In this document: positions 16,773 to 25,625 of the stretch, piece by piece
Position numbering within the stretch: position 1 is the stretch's first letter
Layout of the letters: each line of letters opens with the position of its first letter
Assembly: GCA_035301545.1 (NCBI GenBank)
Contig: DATGUA010000071.1
Span: 13,196-77,195 of the forward strand
From: DATGUA01 sp035301545
GTDB lineage: Bacteria > Bacillota > Clostridia > Tissierellales > Tissierellaceae
Direction of reading: 5' to 3'
Length of the DNA: 64,000 nucleotides
Translations under genes and position numbers: made by a program
Notes under the pieces: model-generated
Database searches by the model: none
Told to the model about the DNA's origin: nothing
The model's input: the letters and a program-made list of their open reading frames with translations, nothing else

Positions 16773-19700
16773 TTATTTTATTTTTCTTCTTAAAGCAAAC
16801 CCTATTCCTAATGATATTACTCCTAAAATATATAGAGCTATAAACATATTAGTATTTGTTCCTGTCTTTGGTAATGTTGGGTCCGTTGGGTCCGTTGGGT
16901 CTGTTGGGTCTGTTGGGTCCGTTGGATCTGTTGGATCCGTTGGGTCCGTTGGATCTGTTGGGTCATTCGACTCTAATTTATCAATAATACTTTCAAAATC
17001 TATAGTTACTTCTTCACCTTCTAATTCTAATATAATACTTGCATTTAAAATACCCTCTTCTTCTTCAGTTGATGGTTTTATATTAAAGTTTTCTATCGTA
17101 ATTTTAATATTCTCATCAGCTAACGAATCCTTAATTTTATCAAATAGATCTTGCTCAGTAGTCTCATTATTTACTTTAAGTTCTTCTGAAAGACTCATTA
17201 TAGTTTCCTTTGCTTTTTCAAGTACTTCTTCTGGATCTACTGGCTCTTCTGGCTCTTCTGGTTCCTCTGGATCTTCTGGCTCTTCTGGTTCTTCTGGTTC
17301 CTCCGGCTCTTCTGGTTCCTCCGGCTCTTCTGGTTCTTCTGGATCTACTGGTTCTTCAGCTTCTTTCACCTTTACTATTAAACTTATTCTTTCCATATTT
17401 TCTACAGTATTTTCACATGAAGTACCTGAACCACACACTATTTTATCCTCTTGTACGGATTCAAATTTACCTCGGTATATTAAGTATCCATCTTCTTCTT
17501 TTATCATTTCCCAAGATTCAATATCATGTATATGTTTTTCATCTTCAATTGTATCTTCAAATATTGCTGCCCTTACTTTAACTTCTTCGTCTAATATCCT
17601 ACCTATTTCTTCCTCTGTTAAATTTTCTTCTATTTCTACTATCTTATCTATAAATATCTTAAATTCTCCACTTTCAAAGCCCGTATTTTTTCTAAATGAA
17701 TTAGGGCAGAATAACTCTACAGATTCTGGGAAGGTAACACTTTCTAAACTATTCACACCGAAAGCTTTTGGTCCTACAATCTTTAAACCTTCTGGAAATT
17801 TAACATCCTTAATACCATTATATACAAAAGCTCCTAAATCAATATATTTTACTGTTTCTGGTATATCTAGTTTTTGTATTTTATTATTTTCAAAGGATTG
17901 TTGTCCTATCTTTTTGATTCCTGGTAAAATTTCTAATTCAGAAATATTACTACTATAGAAAGCTCTATGTCCTATATCTCTAATACTAGATGGTATAGTT
18001 AATTCTGCTAGATTATTTTTAGCAAATGAAAGTTCACCAATAACTTCTAAATTATTATTTAAAACTAATTCCTCCATCTGATTTCCTAAAAATGCTCCAT
18101 CTTCTATTGTCTTAGTCTTTTCAGGGACTTCTAAGCTTTTTATTAGATTTCCACTAAATGCTGTCTTTTCAATCTTTTCTATTGTATCTGGAAGCTTTAA
18201 TGATTTTATTTTATCTTTGTCTTCAACTTCTCTTTCTTGTCTAAATGCACTTCTTCCTATAATAGTAAATGATTTTCCATCTTTATTCTTTTCTGGAATA
18301 ATTAAATCTTTATTATTTTTAAATTTTTTCTCTCCAGTCTCTGAAAAACCTGTAATCTTAGTATTATCATACTCAAAATCTTCTAACTTCCACTTTCCTT
18401 CTGGTTCTTCTCCATCGTCTCCAGCATATTTTATATCTATATCTGGATTCTTGTCAAATGCTGATTTGTGTAAATATGTTACACTTTTAGGTATTATTAC
18501 TTCTCTTAAATTATTTCTTTTAAATGCTCTAGCTCTTATAGTTTCTATTCCTTCTTCTAATGTTAGGCTACTTAAATTTCCACCTGTAAAAGCATCTTTA
18601 TCCAGTTCTTTTACATTACCTGGTATAGTTAAACTCGTTGCAGCTATATTCCAAAAAGCTCTCGATCCTATTTTTTCTAATGTACTAGGTATACTAAGGC
18701 TAGATAATAAATTATTTTCACTAAATGTAGATCCACCAATCTCTGTTACACCTTCTGGTATTACTAATTCTTCTATTTTAGCAAATGAAAATGCTCCATC
18801 TGGTATTACTTTTAAATTGTTTGATAATTTTAATGTTTTTAGTTCTTGATTTGCTGCAAATACTCCATTGCCTAATTCTTCTATACTATCTGGTAGTTCT
18901 AGATTTACTATATTGTTATTTCTAAATGCCATTTCACCAATAGTTTTTATTGTATCTGGTAATTTTAATGACTGTATTCCATCCTTGGCTCCAAAATCAT
19001 CTACATTAAATGCTTTATCACCTATACTATCTACTATTTGTCCATCTATAGTCTTTTCTGGAATTACTAAATCTTTATATTCTTGGAATTTTTTCTGTCC
19101 TAGCTGTGAGAATCCTGTTAGAGTTGTTCCATCAAATGTAAAATGTTTAGGATTCCAATCTTCTTCTATAGATTCTTCTAATACATTAACTACAACTTCC
19201 ATCTTTTTTAAGTTACTGTTAGCTGCATCATATTCTGGGCCGGGATCTGTGAAATCCTTAAAGTGCCCTATATATTTTTTATAATTACTATCTATATCTT
19301 CTGCTTCTTCCCAATTTATTCCTACTTCTGATGAAAAATGTGTAGCTTTTAAATCAATTTCATCAACATCCTTAACAGGTTCTTTTAAATTAAGCTTAAA
19401 AGCTCTGTCTCCGTCAAAGCCTGGATTATCTACAAAGGTATGATTTGCCATTTCTTTTAAACTATTAGGTATATCTATACCATCCTCTATTAAATTATCT
19501 CCAAAGGCTTGTGAGCCAATTCTTGATACTCCATTTCCTAAATCTAATTTTGAAATTTTATTATGCTGAAATGCTCCATCATCAATATTTTTTACAGAGT
19601 CTGGAATTATTACCTCTGTTAATTCATTTCCATTAAAGGTAAGTCTTCCTATATACTCAACACCTTCTTGTATATCAATTTTTTTTAATTTTCTACCATT

Positions 19701-20150
19701 CCAAAATACTTGATTACCTATTTCCTTAACTGAACCAGGAATAGTAAGCTCTTCTATTGGCTGTTTGGTAAATGCAACATTTCCTATTTTTTCTAGTCCA
19801 TCATTAAATTCTACCTTTTTTATGTTATTTCCTAGAAAGGAACCTTCTCCAATAATCCTTAAACTATTTGGAAATTTAACTGATGTTAAATCTTTTTTTG
19901 TAAAGGCTTGTTTTCCTATCTCCACAACAGCTTGTCCATTAATTTCATCTGGAATTACTAAATCCTTTTCATTCCCATTATAGCCGGTAATAACCCCATC
20001 CTTAAATTCAAAATCAGATTCTGATTCTGCTTTTACTGTGTCTGCAAATCCTGGTACTGATAATATCATTGAAAAGATCATCGTAAATATGATAAAAGAT
20101 GATATTATTCTTTGTATACTTTTCTTACTCTTATTCTTTTTCCATCCCAC
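16773..20150 (-). CDS. BspA-type leucine-rich-repeat, LPxTG-anchored surface protein
   Basis: 1125 aa cell-wall protein. The signal peptide is at about 14-40 (FIIFTMIFSMILSVPGFA). Two or more blocks of LRR_5 (BspA/TpLRR) repeats follow, e.g. LTIPGSVKEIGNQVFWNGRKL, in three arrays separated by the recurring spacer F-x-YD/FDGTTLTGFS-x-x-GxKKFx-x-KDLIIPEK. Near 960-1010 is a proline-glutamate tract (PEEPEEP...), then a small domain, then ten DPT tripeptides. The C-terminus is the sortase signal LPKTG, a hydrophobic helix and RRKIK. The GTG start at 20150 has AAGGAGG upstream. Probably an adhesin or interaction protein; the partner is unknown. Confidence 0.92.
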   Translation of the reverse strand: MGWKKNKSKKSIQRIISSFIIFTMIFSMILSVPGFADTVKAESESDFEFKDGVITGYNGNEKDLVIPDEINGQAVVEIGKQAFTKKDLTSVKFPNSLRIIGEGSFLGNNIKKVEFNDGLEKIGNVAFTKQPIEELTIPGSVKEIGNQVFWNGRKLKKIDIQEGVEYIGRLTFNGNELTEVIIPDSVKNIDDGAFQHNKISKLDLGNGVSRIGSQAFGDNLIEDGIDIPNSLKEMANHTFVDNPGFDGDRAFKLNLKEPVKDVDEIDLKATHFSSEVGINWEEAEDIDSNYKKYIGHFKDFTDPGPEYDAANSNLKKMEVVVNVLEESIEEDWNPKHFTFDGTTLTGFSQLGQKKFQEYKDLVIPEKTIDGQIVDSIGDKAFNVDDFGAKDGIQSLKLPDTIKTIGEMAFRNNNIVNLELPDSIEELGNGVFAANQELKTLKLSNNLKVIPDGAFSFAKIEELVIPEGVTEIGGSTFSENNLLSSLSIPSTLEKIGSRAFWNIAATSLTIPGNVKELDKDAFTGGNLSSLTLEEGIETIRARAFKRNNLREVIIPKSVTYLHKSAFDKNPDIDIKYAGDDGEEPEGKWKLEDFEYDNTKITGFSETGEKKFKNNKDLIIPEKNKDGKSFTIIGRSAFRQEREVEDKDKIKSLKLPDTIEKIEKTAFSGNLIKSLEVPEKTKTIEDGAFLGNQMEELVLNNNLEVIGELSFAKNNLAELTIPSSIRDIGHRAFYSSNISELEILPGIKKIGQQSFENNKIQKLDIPETVKYIDLGAFVYNGIKDVKFPEGLKIVGPKAFGVNSLESVTFPESVELFCPNSFRKNTGFESGEFKIFIDKIVEIEENLTEEEIGRILDEEVKVRAAIFEDTIEDEKHIHDIESWEMIKEEDGYLIYRGKFESVQEDKIVCGSGTSCENTVENMERISLIVKVKEAEEPVDPEEPEEPEEPEEPEEPEEPEEPEDPEEPEEPEEPVDPEEVLEKAKETIMSLSEELKVNNETTEQDLFDKIKDSLADENIKITIENFNIKPSTEEEEGILNASIILELEGEEVTIDFESIIDKLESNDPTDPTDPTDPTDPTDPTDPTDPTDPTDPTLPKTGTNTNMFIALYILGVISLGIGFALRRKIK
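16875..16964 (-). repeat. Ten 9-bp tandem units encoding (Asp-Pro-Thr)n
   Basis: Ten consecutive 9-base units of the form (c/t)gttgg(g/a)tc on the plus strand encode DPT tripeptides just before LPKTG. In-frame slippage here would change the wall-spanning stalk length without breaking the frame. Confidence 0.9.
17230..17355 (-). repeat. Low-complexity Pro-Glu-Glu coding repeat
   Basis: Imperfect 9-base units (ggctcttct/ggttcttct and variants) encode EEP/DPE tripeptides in the LRR wall protein. It is a typical wall-spanning proline-rich spacer. Confidence 0.85.
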
Positions 20151-20471
20151 TTAAATCTTCCTCCTTCATAATCTTTATACATACATAATATAGACTCTTC
20201 TAACCCTCCTTTTCTTAAACATCTTATTGTTACATGTTTCACAATAAATTATATAATATTAAACTTAATTATATCTGTCAGACTATAAAATTGTTGATTA
20301 AGCACTTTTTATGTAAAATATTTTTAATGTTCATTACAAGAACATCATAGCACAGATGTATTATATAGTTAAATTGTAATTGTCTATTCATGGAAATTTA
20401 GTATAAGTGAAATTAATAACTTATGATATTATACAAATTTAAAAATAAATAATCACAAGTTTACTAAAGCA
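20151..20471. other. Long leader/intergenic region before the LRR gene
   Basis: No gene is seen. It contains the probable sigma-A promoter at 20253-20281, giving a leader of roughly 95 bases. The rest, up to the hairpin at 20472, is AT-rich sequence in which I see no further structure. Confidence 0.5.
20253..20281 (-). promoter_or_regulatory. Sigma-A promoter of the LRR wall protein gene
   Basis: On the minus strand CTGACA (20281-20276) and TATTAT (20258-20253) are separated by 17 bases. Confidence 0.5.
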
Positions 20472-20523
20472 AATTAGTCCCTAAATAATATTAATTGTAA
20501 TTAATATTATTTAGGGACTAATT
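20472..20523 (-). terminator. Long hairpin terminator after the glutaredoxin-like gene
   Basis: Two 25-base arms are perfectly complementary (AATTAGTCCCTAAATAATATT...) with a 2-base loop. It lies about 20 bases after the stop codon of the minus-strand gene. Confidence 0.75.
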
Positions 20524-20543
20524 GAAATATATATTTTTAATAT

Positions 20544-20777
20544 TTATAATTCTAATAATTCATCTATACTATTTATATCAAATCCTATTACTATTTCTCC
20601 ATCAATATCCAATACAGGTACTCCCTGTTGATCAGATTTATCTACCATTTCTAATGCCTTTTCTCGATCATCTGACACATTATATTCCGTATATACTACA
20701 CCTTGAGAATCTAGGTAATCAGTTACCTGTTTAGATCGTGAGCATAAAGGTGATGTATAGACTATAATATTTTGCAT
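20544..20777 (-). CDS. Glutaredoxin-like protein with CxxS active site
   Basis: 77 aa thioredoxin-fold protein of NrdH/glutaredoxin size. The N-terminus reads IIVYTSPLCSRSKQVTDYL, so the usual CxxC is CSRS with only the first cysteine kept. GVPVLDIDGEIVIGFD holds the conserved cis-proline (VPV) and the GF that follows. A monothiol active site suggests glutathione-like or bacillithiol-type deglutathionylation, or electron transfer to one partner; this is inference. It shares its orientation with the gene at 20838, 60 bases upstream. Confidence 0.85.
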   Translation of the reverse strand: MQNIIVYTSPLCSRSKQVTDYLDSQGVVYTEYNVSDDREKALEMVDKSDQQGVPVLDIDGEIVIGFDINSIDELLEL

Positions 20778-20837
20778 TTAGACCCCTCCTAAATTTGTTT
20801 TTAATTCTTGTTAGTTCTATACCCTATTTAAATACAT

Positions 20838-21323
20838 TTAATTCTTTAAGTATTCTCTTATTCCTTTTACTAATTCATCTACTGTGGAATATATACCGCC
20901 TTGCCTTTGTTTTATAAGTCCTGTAACAAATAGGTTTCTATACATAAATTGATTTTCCGTTCCATCTTTTATTAAGGCCTCTATCTTTTGTTCATTATCC
21001 CTTCCCTCTTGTCTTACATCTGAATATAGTGCAAATATAGGTTTGTCCATCATATAGAATGCTCCTATTTCGGCTGCTACTCCACTGTCTATTTCTACTC
21101 CATCTATTACTACTATTAGAAAATCACTTTCTTCTAATCTATCCATGTCAGCTTTTGCAATAGTCACTGCATCTGCATAAGCAGATTTATCATTAATAGC
21201 ATCATTTTCTTGTGGTACATATAAATCTATATCCTTTACATTATCTCTTACTTCTGATGCTATATATGAATTTAATAATCTATCTCCAATTCCAAATAAC
21301 CCATTCGCTAAATATGCTTTCAT
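20838..21323 (-). CDS. Nucleoside 2-deoxyribosyltransferase family protein
   Basis: 161 aa, typical size. The N-terminus MKAYLANGLFGIGDRLLNSYI matches the start of the Rossmann-like fold, and LIVVIDGVEIDSGVAAEIGAFYMMDKPIFALYSDVR carries the conserved D-x-x-x-D-S-G-x-x-x-E-x-G motif, in which the glutamate is the nucleophile. The family exchanges bases between deoxynucleosides in nucleotide salvage. Some relatives are only hydrolases, so exact activity is uncertain. Confidence 0.85.
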   Translation of the reverse strand: MKAYLANGLFGIGDRLLNSYIASEVRDNVKDIDLYVPQENDAINDKSAYADAVTIAKADMDRLEESDFLIVVIDGVEIDSGVAAEIGAFYMMDKPIFALYSDVRQEGRDNEQKIEALIKDGTENQFMYRNLFVTGLIKQRQGGIYSTVDELVKGIREYLKN

Positions 21324-21385
21324 TTACCTTCCTCCCGTATAAGAATTATACCCCCTATTATATAGGATAATAAACTCTAATTCTA

Positions 21386-21583
21386 CTATCTATATTTTTC
21401 TAATCCCCTTAGTTCTACTTTATTTAATTTAACAGTAGTACTTCCTTTAATATTACTTGTCTGTCTATGACCATAGGTCCAGTACTCTTCTTCAAACTCA
21501 TAATATTCTTTATCTAAAATATCTTCTAATTCACCTGGAAAATATACTCTTACCTTAAAATTATTTGAGTCTATACCACTATC
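21386..21583 (-). pseudogene. C-terminal fragment of an unidentified gene
   Basis: On the minus strand 65 codons read open into a TAG stop with coding-like composition (FKVRVYFPGELEDILDKEYY, then EEEYWTYGHRQTSNIKGS). An in-frame TAA at 21584-21586 cuts it off upstream and no ATG, GTG or TTG start codon lies in the frame. It is therefore a truncated remnant. The family is not recognised. Confidence 0.45.
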
Positions 21584-21604
21584 TTATTCTATATATTAAA
21601 AATA

Positions 21605-21629
21605 GGACAAGGAAAAACGACCCTTGTCC
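21605..21629 (-). terminator. Terminator of aspA
   Basis: GGACAAGG and CCTTGTCC form an 8-bp stem; on the minus strand TATTTTT follows. It lies 30 bases after the aspA stop codon. Confidence 0.85.
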
Positions 21630-21658
21630 CATTAATTCATTTTGCTAAATACTCTTTA

Positions 21659-23080
21659 TTATTCATCTAATAAATGCTTTGCTGCAATACCTGGTTCTGT
21701 CATTGCAAATGGATCTAATATTTCATTTAATTCTTCTTCTGTTAATAATCCTTCTTTTAATGTTAGTTCTCTTACTGATTCTCCTGTTTTTATAGCCTTA
21801 TCTGCTACTTTTGCAGCTGCTTTATATCCTACATGAGGAACTATAGCTGTTATAGGACCTACACTTCCATCTACTAACTCTTTACATCTTTTAATATTAG
21901 CTTCTACTCCAGCTAGTAGATTTTCTCTAAATGTATTTACACCATTTCCTAATGTTTCTATTGATTCATATAAATTATATAGTAGTACTGGCTCAAATAC
22001 ATTTAATTGTAATTGACCAGCTTCTGCTGCCATAGTTATAGTCGTATCATTTCCTATAACATTAAATGATACCTGACTCATAACTTCTGCAATTACTGGA
22101 TTAACTTTTCCTGGCATAATAGAGGATCCTGCTTGTTTTGCTGGTAAACTTAGTTCACCAAATCCACATCTAGGACCTGAAGCCATTAATCTCATATCAT
22201 TACCCATTTTTGAAAGATTTACTGCAGATGTTTTAAGTGCTGATGATAAAGCTACAAATACATCTAAATTATTTGTACCATCTACTAAGTCTTCTGTTTG
22301 TACTAAATCTAAATTATTTACTTTATTCAGATTAGGTACTATTACTTTTAAGTATTCTGTATCTACATTTATACCTGTTCCTACTGCTGAAGCTCCCATA
22401 TTCACTATTCTAAGCCCATCTAATGCTGCCTTAATTCTTTCTATATCCCTTTTAATTGCTGAGCTATATCCATGGAATTCCTGACCTAATCTAATAGGTA
22501 CAGCATCTTGTAAATGAGTTCTACCCATTTTTATAACTGAGTCAAATTCTTTAGCTTTTTCTTTTAATCCTTCATATAACTTTTCTAATTCTTCAAGAGT
22601 TTTTCTACCAAGTTTTAAAGCTGCTATCTTACCTGCTGTAGGAAATGAATCATTTGTAGATTGTCCCATATTTACATGGTCATTTGGATGTACTTTATCA
22701 TATTCTCCTAATTTCCCACCTAATATTTCATTAGCCCTATTAGCTATAACTTCATTAGCATTCATATTACCTGATGTACCTGCTCCACCTTGTATTGGAT
22801 CTACTATAAATTGATCATGAAACTTTCCTTCTATGATCTCCTCACTAGCTTGTACAATTCCATCTTTTACTTCTTCAGTCATTATTCCTGCTTCAAAATT
22901 TGATATAGCACATGCTTTTTTTACTTCGGCAAGACCTATTATTAATTCTTCATGAATCTTTCTACCTGTAATATTAAAATTGTATGCTGCCCTCACTGCA
23001 TTTACACCATAGTATGCATGAACTGGAACTTGTACTTCACCTATAGAGTCACTTTCAATCCTAAACTCCTGATTATTCAC
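21659..23080 (-). CDS. aspA: Aspartate ammonia-lyase
   Basis: Reversible deamination of aspartate to fumarate. 473 aa, matching the AspA/AnsB subgroup of the fumarase/aspartase superfamily across its length. GGAGTSGNMNANEVIANRA, MGQSTNDSFPTA and the signature GSSIMPGKVNP are all present; the serine loop (SSIMPGK) carries the catalytic base. The FumC alternative is less likely because the N-terminus (SIGEVQVPVHAYYGVNAVRA) follows aspartases. The GTG start at 23080 has a GGGGG ribosome site, and a good sigma-A promoter lies upstream. Confidence 0.92.
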   Translation of the reverse strand: MNNQEFRIESDSIGEVQVPVHAYYGVNAVRAAYNFNITGRKIHEELIIGLAEVKKACAISNFEAGIMTEEVKDGIVQASEEIIEGKFHDQFIVDPIQGGAGTSGNMNANEVIANRANEILGGKLGEYDKVHPNDHVNMGQSTNDSFPTAGKIAALKLGRKTLEELEKLYEGLKEKAKEFDSVIKMGRTHLQDAVPIRLGQEFHGYSSAIKRDIERIKAALDGLRIVNMGASAVGTGINVDTEYLKVIVPNLNKVNNLDLVQTEDLVDGTNNLDVFVALSSALKTSAVNLSKMGNDMRLMASGPRCGFGELSLPAKQAGSSIMPGKVNPVIAEVMSQVSFNVIGNDTTITMAAEAGQLQLNVFEPVLLYNLYESIETLGNGVNTFRENLLAGVEANIKRCKELVDGSVGPITAIVPHVGYKAAAKVADKAIKTGESVRELTLKEGLLTEEELNEILDPFAMTEPGIAAKHLLDE

Positions 23081-23127
23081 TAAGATTCCCCCTTGTAATT
23101 TAATGATTATTAAATCTTATCAAAACC

Positions 23128-23156
23128 ATAATATACCTATAGTCTAAATAAGTCAA
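23128..23156 (-). promoter_or_regulatory. Sigma-A promoter of aspA
   Basis: TTGACT and TATTAT separated by exactly 17 bases on the minus strand, about 48 bases before the GTG start of aspA. Confidence 0.75.
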
Positions 23157-23221
23157 CCTACTAAATGAAAAGGATATTATTTAATATAATTGTTTGCTAA
23201 AGACCTACTTTCATATAAAAA

Positions 23222-23257
23222 TAAGGACAAAATATTATGTATAATATTCTGTCCTTA
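23222..23257 (-). terminator. Terminator of the malQ-glgP unit
   Basis: TAAGGACA-AATATTAT pairs with ATAATATT-TGTCCTTA with one mismatch; it lies a few bases after the glgP stop codon. Confidence 0.8.
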
Positions 23258-23263
23258 CTTTAT

Positions 23264-25621
23264 TTATATTTTCCATATTTCTGCTACATAATCCTTTATA
23301 GTTCTATCAGAACTAAATTTACCTCCATTAGCTATATTTAGCCAACACTTTTTAGCCCAGGCTAATCTATCCTTATATACTTCATTTACTCTATTTTGTG
23401 CATCTCTATAAGATTCAAAATCTTTCATTAAATAATATACATCAGCTCTTTCCCAATTTACACCATTTAATAATGAATCATATAATTCTCCAAATATTCC
23501 TGTATTATTATCACTAAATGTACCATCAATTAATGTATCTACTACTCTTTTAAGTCCTGGAACATTTTCATAATATTCCCTAGGATTATAACTATTATTT
23601 ATATTTTCTATATCTTCTACTTTTAATCCAAATATAAAATTATTCTCTTCTCCTGCCTGTTCTACTATTTCTACATTTGCACCATCTAAAGTTCCTAATG
23701 TTGGTGCACCATTTAACATAAATTTCATATTACCAGTCCCAGATGCTTCTTTTCCTGCTGTAGATATCTGTTCGGATACATCAGCTGCTGGGAATAGTTT
23801 TTCCCCATAAGTTACTCCATAATTTGTGGCAAATACGACTTTAATCTTACTATTTACCTCTTCATCATTATTAATTAAATCTTTAATCTCATTTATATAT
23901 TTTATTATACCTTTTGCTCTACCATATCCTGGTGCAGCCTTCGCTCCAAATATAAATGTTCTAGGAACAATATCTAGTTGAGGATTATCCTTTAATCTAA
24001 AATATAGATCTAATACATGAAATGCATTTAATAATTGTCTTTTATATTCATGTAGTCTTTTAATCTGGATATCATATATAGAATTAGTATTAATCTTTAT
24101 ACCTTCTACCTCTTCTATATACTCTGCTAATTGATTTTTCTTTATTTGTTTAATTTCTAAGAATCTATTTAGTACATCTTCATCATCTTGGAATTTTTCT
24201 AACTTCTTTAACATATTTAAATCTATTATCCATTTATCAGTGCCTAGAAGTTCTGTTATAAATTCTGCTAGTTCTGGATTTGATTGATTTAGCCATCTTC
24301 TTTGAGTTATACCATTAGTTTTATTATTAAATCTTTCTGGAAAAATTTCATACCAATGTTTTAATTCTCTATCTTTTAATATATTAGAATGAATTCTTGC
24401 TACCCCATTAGTGGAGTGAGATCCATAAATAGCTAACCAAGCCATTTTTATATGTCCATCACCTATAATTTCATAATCTCTAACTCTATCTTGGTCTATT
24501 CCCTTTTCTCTTAATTCTTCGAGTAAGAAATGATTTATCTTTTCAATTATTCTATAAACATCTGGTAATAGTCTTTCATAAAAACTTATAGGCCATTGCT
24601 CTAAAGCTTCTTTTAATATAGTGTGATTTGTATAAGCAAAGGTATTTACACTTATATTCCAAGCTCTATCCCAATCCATATTATGCTCTCCAGTTAATAT
24701 TCTCATAAGTTCTGGTACTGCTACTGCTGGATGGGTATCATTTAGCTGAATTGCATGTAATTCATGGAAGTTATCTAAAGAATTATATTTTGATAAATGT
24801 TTCTTAACTAAATCTTGTAAGGAAGCAGATACGAAAAAATATTGTTGTTTTAATCTTAATAATCTTCCCTCTTCGTTAGAATCATTAGGATATAAGACCC
24901 TAGATATAGTTTTTGCAGCAATTTTATTCCACATAGAATTTAGATAATCTTGTCTATCAAATGTTTGGAAATCAAAAGGTTTAATTGCTTCTGCTTGCCA
25001 TAGTCTAAGAGTATTTATAGTTTCTCCACCATAACCTATTATAGGTGTATCATAAGGTACAGCTAAAATTTCTTCCTCTGCCAATTTTACTTTAACTGCT
25101 TCTGATTGTTTCCTCACAGCCCATGGATCACCATATTCTAACCAATTGTCCCCTTCTTCATATTGAAATCCATCTGTAAAAGATTGAACAAATATACCAT
25201 ATTCATATCTAATACCATATCCTGTTAAAGGATAATTTAAAGTAGCTGCCGAATCTAAGAAACAAGCTGCTAACCTACCTAAGCCCCCATTCCCTAGTCC
25301 AGGTTCTTTCTCACTATCTTCTATATCTTTGTAATCTATATCTAATTCTGATAATATTTCTTTCACTTCTTCCTTATTATTAAGATTATTAAGATTATTA
25401 TCTAATGCTCTTCCCATTAGAAATTCTGCTGAGAGATAGTAGGCTTGTTTTTTATCCTTGTATCTTTCTTTTGTTTCCAACCATTTAGGTGTAATATCTT
25501 TCATAATAGTTTTAGCTAAAGCCTGATACATCTCCTGATTTGTACAATCATGAATTGATTTTCCATAATTAATCTCTGCATATAATCCCATATCTTCTTT
25601 AATACGATTTATATTTTTCAT
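23264..25621 (-). CDS. glgP: Glycogen/alpha-glucan phosphorylase
   Basis: Releases glucose 1-phosphate from alpha-1,4-glucans. 785 aa, a usual length. EPGLGNGGLGRLAACFLDS and the pyridoxal-phosphate site EASGTGNMKFMLNGAPTLGTLDGANVEI (PLP lysine in GTGNMK) are diagnostic. QLNDTHPAVAVPELMR and RIHSNILKDRELKHWYEIFPERFNNKTNGIT are further family blocks. It lies four bases after malQ, so the two are cotranscribed to break down storage or imported glucan. No glycogen synthase is in the window. Confidence 0.96.
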   Translation of the reverse strand: MKNINRIKEDMGLYAEINYGKSIHDCTNQEMYQALAKTIMKDITPKWLETKERYKDKKQAYYLSAEFLMGRALDNNLNNLNNKEEVKEILSELDIDYKDIEDSEKEPGLGNGGLGRLAACFLDSAATLNYPLTGYGIRYEYGIFVQSFTDGFQYEEGDNWLEYGDPWAVRKQSEAVKVKLAEEEILAVPYDTPIIGYGGETINTLRLWQAEAIKPFDFQTFDRQDYLNSMWNKIAAKTISRVLYPNDSNEEGRLLRLKQQYFFVSASLQDLVKKHLSKYNSLDNFHELHAIQLNDTHPAVAVPELMRILTGEHNMDWDRAWNISVNTFAYTNHTILKEALEQWPISFYERLLPDVYRIIEKINHFLLEELREKGIDQDRVRDYEIIGDGHIKMAWLAIYGSHSTNGVARIHSNILKDRELKHWYEIFPERFNNKTNGITQRRWLNQSNPELAEFITELLGTDKWIIDLNMLKKLEKFQDDEDVLNRFLEIKQIKKNQLAEYIEEVEGIKINTNSIYDIQIKRLHEYKRQLLNAFHVLDLYFRLKDNPQLDIVPRTFIFGAKAAPGYGRAKGIIKYINEIKDLINNDEEVNSKIKVVFATNYGVTYGEKLFPAADVSEQISTAGKEASGTGNMKFMLNGAPTLGTLDGANVEIVEQAGEENNFIFGLKVEDIENINNSYNPREYYENVPGLKRVVDTLIDGTFSDNNTGIFGELYDSLLNGVNWERADVYYLMKDFESYRDAQNRVNEVYKDRLAWAKKCWLNIANGGKFSSDRTIKDYVAEIWKI

Positions 25622-25625
25622 AAAC

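Larger units (their letters stand above)
21324..21658. other. 335-base gap with a gene fragment and a terminator
   Basis: It contains a start-less open frame (21386-21583) that looks like the tail of a lost gene, and the terminator of aspA at 21605-21629. No promoter could be recognised with confidence. Confidence 0.5.

Noticed and set aside
16875..17355. Short-period repeats considered as a CRISPR array
   Set aside because: The 9-bp units are contiguous, have no spacers and are in frame with the wall protein gene.
17210..17581. Leucine-rich open frame on the plus strand
   Set aside because: Antisense shadow of the EEP-repeat region in the LRR wall protein gene; no ribosome binding site or family match.
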